This document shows, piece by piece, positions 1-6,495 of a stretch of 6,677 nucleotides of DNA. Each line of letters starts with the position of its first letter. The stretch's first letter is position 1. The position numbers and the translations under genes were made by a program. The notes beneath the pieces are model-generated. The model saw only the letters and a list, made by a program, of their open reading frames with translations, was not told where the DNA came from and did not search any database. This stretch comes from Lentisphaeria bacterium UBA1829 (GTDB lineage Bacteria; Verrucomicrobiota; Lentisphaeria; Victivallales; UBA1829): contig DDJH01000076.1 in the NCBI GenBank assembly GCA_002338895.1, forward strand, positions 10,664-17,340, in the 5' to 3' direction.

Positions 1-694
1 AGGGGAAGGGGGTGTCCTGCGGAAAGCGGATGCGGTTGCCGAACGTGTGCCGGGTCGGAGGAACTGTGGCGGGAACGGGATCTTTCATCGCAGACTCCGG
101 ATTGCGAAACGTGAGAACGGCATCGTCGAAATACGCTTCCGCCGTCGTATGAAAGTGATGGGAGCACATCAGGTAGAGACAGAGTCCCTGCAAGTCGGAG
201 GGAAGGGCAAGACGCAGCTTCAGCGTCTCCCACCCGGTCGGCTCCGCGGTCGGCACAAAGGCTTCGGCATGAACGGCCTTTCCCCTGGTCAAGGCGACCG
301 CAAGGACTCCGACCGTGTTCGGCCGTCCCGCCCGGACCTGTTTCACCCGGATCGAAAAGTCGAGTATCTTGCCGGCATGGCGCTCCGCCTGCGGAACTCT
401 CCATCCGAATCCGCTGACCGTGCGGCCGCTGTTTTCATCCTTCAGATGCAGCGAGTATTTCCCGCCCGCCGCCTCGGCGGCGGAGCGTTCCAGAATGGAA
501 AAGCTCTTCCTCCCCAGATTCTGATCGCGGAACGTCCACTGCCACTGCACGTCGCCGGGAAGATCCAGCGCGGTGTTCCACGTTTCAAATCCCGGATTCG
601 GGAAAAGATTCTCCCCCTCCGCCGCCGCTCCCATTCCCGGAAGCAGCAGAAGCAGAGCCGAAAAAAGATGGCGTTTCAGGCGGGACGGTCTCAT
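1..694 (-). CDS. Exported protein with N-terminal carbohydrate-binding-like domain, paralogue of the 1322-residue hydrolase (3' end outside window)
   Basis: The reading frame is open from the ATG at 694-692 to the window edge: 231 codons, no stop. Residues 1-25 are a classical signal peptide: basic start (MRPSRLKRH), a hydrophobic run (LFSALLLLLPGMG), and a probable signal peptidase I cut after AAA. The mature part starts with NLFPNPGFETW and aligns along its length with the beta-sandwich of the upstream protein. Shared blocks are NPGFExW, GKYSLHxKDxN, GKILxFS, TGWxxLxxRL, and TAEAYFDDxxLT near residue 200. This is a CBM/galactose-binding-like fold that I infer binds sugars. After the sandwich the sequence enters a proline-rich stretch (KDPVPATVPPTRH) and is cut off. 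By analogy the missing part may hold a catalytic barrel, but that cannot be seen. The start follows the TAG of the upstream gene by 6 nt and is preceded by AGGAGG. Unlike its neighbour it has no lipobox, so it is probably released or periplasmic. Confidence 0.82.
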   Translation of the reverse strand, partial: MRPSRLKRHLFSALLLLLPGMGAAAEGENLFPNPGFETWNTALDLPGDVQWQWTFRDQNLGRKSFSILERSAAEAAGGKYSLHLKDENSGRTVSGFGWRVPQAERHAGKILDFSIRVKQVRAGRPNTVGVLAVALTRGKAVHAEAFVPTAEPTGWETLKLRLALPSDLQGLCLYLMCSHHFHTTAEAYFDDAVLTFRNPESAMKDPVPATVPPTRHTFGNRIRFPQDTPFP

Positions 695-700
695 AGATGT

Positions 701-3700
701 CTATTCCTCCTCGGTTGTGATTGCGGCAATCGCGGGCACCCCTCCGGCGCAGCTGGAGACAATGTCCAGAGAACGGATCTCTTTTTCCGGATGCGGATTG
801 GTCCACCGGTAATTCTGCAGGTGGATGACGCCTTCCGGATTGCTGGATTCCAGACCCACTTTCGCATGCGGCACCAGAATGACGCGCCCGTCCATCCACG
901 GCGCGATTTCCAGACGGGAACGAATCGGAATTTCACAGGTCGTGCCGTCCGCGTACGTGATGTGATAGGTCAGGATCCGTTCGCCCTCCGGGCCGCCCCA
1001 GCCCATCGTGTGCAGAAAGTAGAGGTGCTTCGCTTTCCGGCCGACGGGGATGTTGCGCACTTCCAGAGGGAAGTAGTTCCGGTCGCGTCCGGCAAGGATG
1101 ATGAGACCTTTGCCGTTGTTGCGGTCGGAGTCGATGAGATCAAACGGAACGCCGGCGGCAAGAATGCGCCCCGGACGGATCGCGGAGAAGTCTTTCGGAC
1201 CCTGATCGAAGGCGCCGCCTTTGTGATCGCCCGCCTTTTCGTCGCGGTAGTGCATGTTGACGAATTTGCGGATGTCCAGCGGACGGCATTTCGAGACGTT
1301 GACGTCACGGTAGATGCGCGCTTCCGCCTCCACGGCCTTTTTGCGGTCGGAGCGTTCGCGGAATTCGCGCAGGATCCGGGCCGATTCTTTCTGCGTGTCG
1401 CGGAACTCCTTCCGGACGTCGGCCTGCGTGTACCGGGTGACGTTCTGCGGACGTTTCCGCTCCAGAACAAAGACGACCCGTTCCTGGGAGGGAAGGACAA
1501 GTTCCAGTCCGTCACGAAGCTGCTGTGCATTCCAGCGCTCCCCGTTTTCGGGAACGTAGAGGCGTTTGTGGACGATGTCGGTCAGATAGAACGAGCCGCT
1601 GTCGTCCAGATTGAGCTTGAGCTTCACTTTCCGCGGGACGATGTCGAGCATGCCGGCGAGAAAGACCAGCTTGAAGTCGCCGCGGTCGATGATCTGCAGA
1701 TCGGTCCCGGTCAGGACCGCATCGGAGTCGGCGGATTCCAGCGTGCCGTGCCGCGGGATGTTCCGCGCTTTCAGACTGGCGAGCAGACGGTCGGCGGAGG
1801 CGTTGTCCCGGGAGCTCAGGCGAAGAGCGCCCGGAAGAGAGGCGTCGGTGCGTTTCCGCGTGTGATCGTCGAACTGGAAGGCTTCGGAATCGGCGATCAC
1901 GGTGCCGCCGCGCCGCAGGAAGGCGCGGATCCCTTCGAGCGCTTCCTCCGTTTCATACTCTGCGCAGGGAATGACAAGAGCGCGGATGTTCGGGGGAAGA
2001 CCCTTCTTCAGATCGCTGTCGAACACGAACGTCAGCGGATAGTGGCTGTGCAGAAGCGTCGAATACCAGCGCTGCATCCGGGGACGGAAATCCAGTCCGC
2101 GGACCAGCTGATTCATCGCATGGGTCGTGTAGGAGTGATAGATCGCCACGCTCGGAGCCTTTGTCCGGGGGAACGGGAGAATCTGATCCCGGTACGGCTC
2201 CAGCTCCTCCCGGAACATCCGGAACCCGACCAGCTCCGACGGCGGCCAGTTGTACGGATTCAGAAGAGAGGAGGATTTGTAGCTCGGCTGAATCACATTC
2301 TGTTTCGCCTGCTCCGGAGTCTTGTAGTCGAAGGAGCGTTTGTCGAGAACGTAGGTGAAGTTGCCCGAACTGCCGTGCATGAGCTCCATCCACAGCGAGG
2401 GGGCCATGTCGGTCCGTTTGCTCGGTGCGCGCAGTCCGTATTCGGCGCGCCAGCAGTAGTGCTCGTTGTTGATGATCGGCTTTTTCCCTTTGGACAGTGC
2501 CGCGAAAAAGTCGCAGACGTACCAGTGTGTTCCGGCTTCAAACACCACGGCCTCCATGCCGTTTTTCGCCTGAAGGTCCGACGAGGAGTGCCCGTAGCGC
2601 CATCCCCCTTCGATCGCCAGAACATCCATCGCATCGGCGATGATCCGGTAGTCCATGAAGCTGTTCCAGATCTGCGACACCGCGAGCATCTCGCAGAAGT
2701 AGACATTCGGACGCCGGTCGATGCTTCGCACAATATCCCGGTAATGCTTCAGCACTTCCCCGTACCGTCCCGCCAGGAAGTTCCACCATTCCACCCAGAG
2801 TCCGGGATACTGATCCAGGCTCGTCGCTCCCGCAAGATCCTCAAATCCGGTGAAAATCGTGTTCCAGCTCCTGTTCGCCTGTTCGATCGAACCGTATTTC
2901 TCCTTCATCTTCCCGGCAAATGCGCGGATGTTGAAGCGGCACTGGCAGGCGTAGACCGATTCGTTGAAGAGCTCGTAGACCCCGACGTTCATCCGGTTCT
3001 TCATCAGCATCTTGGTTCCGCCGGTCATCAGATCGCGGTAATAGCGCTCTCCGTCCGGATGCTCCGGGCAGGCCGGGTTGAAGGCGTGCCAGGTGCCGCA
3101 GCGCTGATCGACCTCCCGCCGCCGGACCGGATCCTCAAAGTTCAGCTCGTGATCGAAGCTGAACGCAAAGTCCACCACAAGGCTCATGCCTTTGAACCGG
3201 CGGACAAAGTCTGCAAAATCCTTTTCCTGCCATTTTGCGTTTTCGGGAATGCCGAGTCCGTAGAGCGCCTGACCGGGCAGTTTCGGCGCGGCGGACATCT
3301 GCGCGGAGTTGAAGCACAGCGCGTCGAACTGCTCCTTTCCCGGACCGACACGGTAGGCAATGTGGTCGATCTTCAGCGGATTGTTCCGGACCGGATCCCG
3401 CCAGTCGCCGTTGTTGTTGTAGATCCAGGGGCCGAGAAGATACTGGTAACGGCCGTTTTCAAACCAGGTTCCGCGGCGGATTTTCGGACGTTTCTGTCCA
3501 TCGTCGGTGACCACAAGTTTCTTCTGATACTCCCGGATGTAGTTTTCCGCCTCGGGAGAGGGGTAAAATGCCGGGGAGGGCGTTCCCGCCGGAGCGGTCA
3601 GTCCCATGCCGGAAACCCGAAGTTCCTCTTTTCCCTCCAGCGCACTCTTGTGAATATGGATGGCGATCGTTTTGAGCTCGGATGGGTGACTCGGAAACGT

Positions 3701-4669
3701 GCCGGAATAGGAGTAAAGACCGTTCTTTTCCGGGGTTCCCTGCTTCAGAAACAGGGTGGTCTTCTTTCCGTTCCCCGCAATCAGATTCACCCAGAGCGGA
3801 AGGTTGACGGAAAGTTTCGCTTCAAACCCGAGTTTTCCCTGCGGAACGTTCGAGAGATCGTAACGGCGGTTCAGAAGATCGGTCCGGCAGTCCAGCATCA
3901 CGAGGTCGCCGGTCTGCTTCGGATTGCGGTACAGCGTGAAGTCCGCATTCCGGACGGTCTCTTTCGGCTGATAGCCGGAAAAACGCAGCTTCCATGCACG
4001 CGGTGCCGGTGCAAACGGAAGGTAGAAGGGGGAGGTGGTGACGGATGTCATGGATTTTTTCAGCGGTTCCGCCGGATGTTTCACCACGGGGCCGGTGGTC
4101 AGAAGAATGTCGTCAAAATAGGCTTCCGCGGTGTTGTTGAAGTTGTTGGCGCAGTAGAGGACGGCCCGGAGGTCCTTTGCGTCGGCGGGAACTTTCAGGC
4201 GGGCGGCTAGATGGGTCCAGCCGGTCTCCTGCGTGGTGTCGATCCAGTCAAACGCGTTGACGGACTTGCCCGAGGCGGTGTGGCAGTTGATGCCGATCCC
4301 GACCTTTCGCGGCTCGTCCGCCCGGATCTGCCGGACCCACGCCGAAAAGCCCAGAATCTTCCCCGAAAGCGCCCGGATTTCCGACGGCGCAAAGTGATAC
4401 TGCAGCACATTGTTGATATGGCCGGGATTGGTGTCCTTCATGTGCAGAGAGTATTTCCCGGAGTGGTGCTCGGCGGAGCTGCGGCCGAGAAATGCAAATT
4501 CGTTGCCGCCCTTCATTTTCTGGATGCTCCAGCGCCAGGCGGGGGAGGCGGGTTTGTTGTCGGCGTCGTTCCAGCTTTCAAAGCCGGGATTCGGCCAGAT
4601 ATTCTTTTCCGCGGTCATCGCCGCGCATCCGGAGAGCAGAAGCAGTCCGGCCAGAAACTTGCAATTCAT
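701..4669 (-). CDS. Exported multidomain glycoside hydrolase, clan GH-A with GH42-like layout, 1322 aa
   Basis: Probable secreted or surface-anchored glycosidase; the exact family is not recognised. Residues 1-20 are a signal sequence with a lipobox-like LLSGC (Cys15). Residues 22-192 form a carbohydrate-binding-like beta-sandwich starting NIWPNPGFESW and ending AEAYFDD. Residues about 222-360 look like a second beta-sandwich. Residues about 400-830 are a TIM-barrel candidate: VYELFNE ends in E570, the likely acid/base after Asn as in clan GH-A, and PIINNE ends in E736, the likely nucleophile. Their spacing of 166 residues is close to that of GH42 beta-galactosidases. Residues about 835-1010 (VAIYHSYT ... 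RALVIPCAEY ... LRRGGTVIADSEAF) resemble the GH42 trimerisation, glutamine-amidotransferase-like domain. A charged helical segment (1083-1118) leads to a C-terminal beta module (1120-1318) with YRWTNPHPEKEIRSLDIV and AAITTEEE. A beta-galactosidase activity is possible but unproven. Alternatives for the nucleophile are E711 and E687. The gene overlaps GH36 upstream and is followed after 6 nt by a paralogue. No frameshift is evident. Confidence 0.72.
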   Translation of the reverse strand: MNCKFLAGLLLLSGCAAMTAEKNIWPNPGFESWNDADNKPASPAWRWSIQKMKGGNEFAFLGRSSAEHHSGKYSLHMKDTNPGHINNVLQYHFAPSEIRALSGKILGFSAWVRQIRADEPRKVGIGINCHTASGKSVNAFDWIDTTQETGWTHLAARLKVPADAKDLRAVLYCANNFNNTAEAYFDDILLTTGPVVKHPAEPLKKSMTSVTTSPFYLPFAPAPRAWKLRFSGYQPKETVRNADFTLYRNPKQTGDLVMLDCRTDLLNRRYDLSNVPQGKLGFEAKLSVNLPLWVNLIAGNGKKTTLFLKQGTPEKNGLYSYSGTFPSHPSELKTIAIHIHKSALEGKEELRVSGMGLTAPAGTPSPAFYPSPEAENYIREYQKKLVVTDDGQKRPKIRRGTWFENGRYQYLLGPWIYNNNGDWRDPVRNNPLKIDHIAYRVGPGKEQFDALCFNSAQMSAAPKLPGQALYGLGIPENAKWQEKDFADFVRRFKGMSLVVDFAFSFDHELNFEDPVRRREVDQRCGTWHAFNPACPEHPDGERYYRDLMTGGTKMLMKNRMNVGVYELFNESVYACQCRFNIRAFAGKMKEKYGSIEQANRSWNTIFTGFEDLAGATSLDQYPGLWVEWWNFLAGRYGEVLKHYRDIVRSIDRRPNVYFCEMLAVSQIWNSFMDYRIIADAMDVLAIEGGWRYGHSSSDLQAKNGMEAVVFEAGTHWYVCDFFAALSKGKKPIINNEHYCWRAEYGLRAPSKRTDMAPSLWMELMHGSSGNFTYVLDKRSFDYKTPEQAKQNVIQPSYKSSSLLNPYNWPPSELVGFRMFREELEPYRDQILPFPRTKAPSVAIYHSYTTHAMNQLVRGLDFRPRMQRWYSTLLHSHYPLTFVFDSDLKKGLPPNIRALVIPCAEYETEEALEGIRAFLRRGGTVIADSEAFQFDDHTRKRTDASLPGALRLSSRDNASADRLLASLKARNIPRHGTLESADSDAVLTGTDLQIIDRGDFKLVFLAGMLDIVPRKVKLKLNLDDSGSFYLTDIVHKRLYVPENGERWNAQQLRDGLELVLPSQERVVFVLERKRPQNVTRYTQADVRKEFRDTQKESARILREFRERSDRKKAVEAEARIYRDVNVSKCRPLDIRKFVNMHYRDEKAGDHKGGAFDQGPKDFSAIRPGRILAAGVPFDLIDSDRNNGKGLIILAGRDRNYFPLEVRNIPVGRKAKHLYFLHTMGWGGPEGERILTYHITYADGTTCEIPIRSRLEIAPWMDGRVILVPHAKVGLESSNPEGVIHLQNYRWTNPHPEKEIRSLDIVSSCAGGVPAIAAITTEEE
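706..711 (-). promoter_or_regulatory. Ribosome binding site of the fourth gene, inside the end of the 1322-residue gene
   Basis: The minus strand reads AGGAGG, 11 nt before the ATG at 694-692. The same bases encode the last glutamates of the upstream protein (TTEEE). The spacer is longer than the 7 nt seen at the two upstream sites, so initiation may be weaker or depend on ribosomes terminating at the TAG just upstream of the start. Confidence 0.7.
4666..4669 (-). other. ATGA stop/start overlap between GH36 and the large exported hydrolase
   Basis: The ATG of the 1322-residue gene (4669-4667) shares bases with the TGA of the GH36 gene (4668-4666). Such 4-nt overlaps are typical of translationally coupled operon genes, which points to co-expression of the two products. 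Confidence 0.9.
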
Positions 4670-6471
4670 GAAAGATCTCCTTTCCTGGGGTCGGAAAATT
4701 CCGGTGCGCGGAGTCGCAGGATCGAGCCCGGCGGCATCCGCAGCCTGGAAAGTCCGGTTTGTGGAGGTTCAAACGGAAGAATTTCACCGCGGCAGTCCCG
4801 CAGAAGTGCGGCGGTGCCGGGGAGAAGGGTGAGATCGGCAAACACATGCTCCCGCTCCGTGGCGTTTACCAGATAGAGACTCCGGATGGTCGGACTGAAA
4901 CCAAGTTCCGCCGTGATTCCGCCGCAGTAGAGAACAGCGATCCGTTCCCCTTCCGCTTCGGCGTAGACCAGCGGATAGTTCTGGTCCGGAGCGCAGGGGT
5001 GAAGATCGCTTTTCACAAGAAGCGCGCGGTGCCGGACAAAAAAGCCGAGCAGAAATTCCAGCATCTGCCGGTGATCGGAGGGCAGTTCCGCCAGACGGAC
5101 GGAGATCTGCGGAACGCTGAACATGATGTTCAGGAGCTGGAGCGCCGCATGGCGGACGTCGTAATCGGATCGCCATTCGAGCATGTCGGAGTGGACCGCG
5201 GTGCAGCCGGAGGTCAGACGCAGATTGAGGGTCCTGCGCCGGTTGCCGCCCGGATCCGCCGGACAGTCCGCCGCACGGAGAAGATTGCCGTACTTCCGGA
5301 TCGCCGGGCCGATGTAGCACTGCCGGAACTCGATCAGCGCATCCGGACGGACCGCCCGGATCGCGGAAGAAAGATCGGTCATCAGACGGTCCACCGCGTC
5401 GGTGATGACGGGAATGTCCCGTTCGCCCATTCCGCTGGTGAGTGCGGGATCGTCGGTGCATTCGGTAAAGGTGTTGATGAAGTCGAGCTTCAATCCGTCG
5501 ATGCCGTATTCGCGCATCAGGCGGGAGCAGGAGTCGATCAGGAACTTCCGCACGTCGGGAAAACGGGGATCCAGAACGCCGGCATCGGGAAGCTCAAACA
5601 GATATTTCCCCTGAAAATGCGCGTAGCGCGAGGAGTGTTTCCCGATGAACGGAACCGCAAACCAGAGAAGATAGCGGAAACCGAGATTCTGAATCTCGCG
5701 GACATGGGAGGCAAAGTCGGGAAAGCGTTTCTTCGACGGTTCCCAGTCTCCGCAGGCGATAGGACCGAGCGTGTTGTCGTCGTTGTCCCATCCGGAATCG
5801 ACGATCAGAGTCTTCATGCCGTATTTTGCCGCCTCTCTGCATTCCTGGAGAACAGTCCGGTCGTGCACGTCGTGATGGTAGCTGTACCAGGTGGAGTAGA
5901 GCGGATCGAACGCACTTTCCGGAACCGGTGTGTTTCCGTATCCCGGAAGCGTCGCAAACCAGGCGGAGATCGCGCGGACCGTGTCCGCAAAGAACATTCT
6001 CCGCAGATCCAGACGGAGGATTCCACGGTAGTGCCGCAGCGGCATCTCCTTGCGGGTGAAGACCTTCAGCGTGAAGCGCAGCGAACAGTCGCTTTCGTGG
6101 ATCCCCCCCGAAAACTCCGTCACGCGCATCGCGTCGGAATAGGCTGCCGCCACGGTGCAGATTCCCTCCCGGTTGTGAAAGACCAGTTCCGGAATTTCAT
6201 CGGCAATGGAGAAGTGATGTTTCCGTCCCCAGTCCGGCTGCAGTTCGCTCCCGCCGCCGTGGCAGGTGGTCCAGCAGTTGACGGTGTCCAGAAGAGGAAG
6301 ATCCCAGCTCAGCGTCAGTTCCGGTGGAGGGAGGTCTTCGGCGGCGTCCAGGGAAAATTCCAGAAAGAAGAGGTCTTTTTCGGTCTCTTTCCAGCTGGTG
6401 CGGAGATCCCAGACGGAGCCGGGATCGTTCTTGTCCAGACGGAAGATTGTCCGGTCGGTGCGGATTTCCAT
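4666..6471 (-). CDS. GH36-type alpha-galactosidase (melibiase family), 601 aa
   Basis: Probable retaining alpha-galactosidase releasing terminal alpha-galactose from oligosaccharides or glycoconjugates. There is no signal peptide at the N-terminus (MEIRTDRTIFRLDK), so a cytoplasmic location is inferred. The layout fits GH36: an N-terminal beta-sandwich (about residues 1-165), a TIM barrel (about 185-480) and a C-terminal beta domain (about 500-590). Barrel motifs are TLIVDSGWDND (222-232), CGDWEPSKKRFPDF (240-253), LLWFAVPF (268-275), YGIDGLKLDFINTF (322-335) and RAADCPADP (399-407). By analogy with the family, D330 of GLKLD is the nucleophile and D402 (or less likely D406) the acid/base. The usual sugar-binding DDGW is DSGW here (D225, S226), so the linkage or leaving group may differ from textbook enzymes. 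The stretch GNRRRTLNLRL ... AVHSDMLEW resembles a GH36 branch I associate with gut bacteria. At 601 residues it is shorter than the roughly 700-residue classical forms. The start is supported by AAAGGAG 7 nt upstream; the stop overlaps the next start as ATGA. GH31 is the main alternative and fits less well. Confidence 0.85.
   Translation of the reverse strand: MEIRTDRTIFRLDKNDPGSVWDLRTSWKETEKDLFFLEFSLDAAEDLPPPELTLSWDLPLLDTVNCWTTCHGGGSELQPDWGRKHHFSIADEIPELVFHNREGICTVAAAYSDAMRVTEFSGGIHESDCSLRFTLKVFTRKEMPLRHYRGILRLDLRRMFFADTVRAISAWFATLPGYGNTPVPESAFDPLYSTWYSYHHDVHDRTVLQECREAAKYGMKTLIVDSGWDNDDNTLGPIACGDWEPSKKRFPDFASHVREIQNLGFRYLLWFAVPFIGKHSSRYAHFQGKYLFELPDAGVLDPRFPDVRKFLIDSCSRLMREYGIDGLKLDFINTFTECTDDPALTSGMGERDIPVITDAVDRLMTDLSSAIRAVRPDALIEFRQCYIGPAIRKYGNLLRAADCPADPGGNRRRTLNLRLTSGCTAVHSDMLEWRSDYDVRHAALQLLNIMFSVPQISVRLAELPSDHRQMLEFLLGFFVRHRALLVKSDLHPCAPDQNYPLVYAEAEGERIAVLYCGGITAELGFSPTIRSLYLVNATEREHVFADLTLLPGTAALLRDCRGEILPFEPPQTGLSRLRMPPGSILRLRAPEFSDPRKGDLS
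4677..4683 (-). promoter_or_regulatory. Ribosome binding site of the 1322-residue gene, inside the GH36 coding end
   Basis: The minus strand reads AAAGGAG followed by a 7-nt spacer and the ATG at 4669-4667. Core and spacing are identical to those of the GH36 gene. The site also encodes the GH36 residues around PRKGD, so initiation of the downstream gene takes place within the end of the upstream gene. Confidence 0.85.
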
Positions 6472-6478
6472 GAAAATG

Positions 6479-6485
6479 CTCCTTT
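6479..6485 (-). promoter_or_regulatory. Ribosome binding site of the GH36 gene
   Basis: On the minus strand this reads AAAGGAG, a near-perfect Shine-Dalgarno match, 7 nt before the ATG at 6471-6469. It lies in the 24-nt gap after the GH1 stop codon and fixes the start of the GH36 gene. The gap is too short for a convincing separate promoter or terminator. Confidence 0.85.
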
Positions 6486-6495
6486 CGTCCGATGG

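Noticed and set aside
970..1530. Minus-strand open frame of 186 codons inside the large hydrolase
   Set aside because: Out-of-frame shadow with low-complexity Ser/Arg/Thr-rich composition. It is fully contained in the 1322-residue gene.
47..4210. Very long plus-strand open frame of 1387 codons
   Set aside because: It lies wholly antisense to two genes with clear domain motifs, signal peptides and ribosome binding sites. Its translation is rich in Arg, Val, Phe and Gly with no recognisable domain, and it follows from codon bias in exact antisense register.
4211..4876. Plus-strand open frame of 221 codons across the GH36/hydrolase junction
   Set aside because: It is a continuation of the same antisense register, immediately after the preceding stop. 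It has no family motif and overlaps two well-supported genes.
4784..5461. Minus-strand open frame of 225 codons inside the GH36 gene
   Set aside because: Shifted frame of the GH36 coding sequence, with Arg/Ser/Gly/Pro-rich translation and no motif. The true frame carries the catalytic motifs.
4666..6471. Assignment of the 601-residue enzyme to GH31 instead of GH36
   Set aside because: The KLDF nucleophile region is superficially shared with GH31. However, the VDSGW ... GDWEPSKKRFPDF ... LLWFAVPF order, the RAADCP acid/base region and the N-terminal sandwich fit GH36 better.
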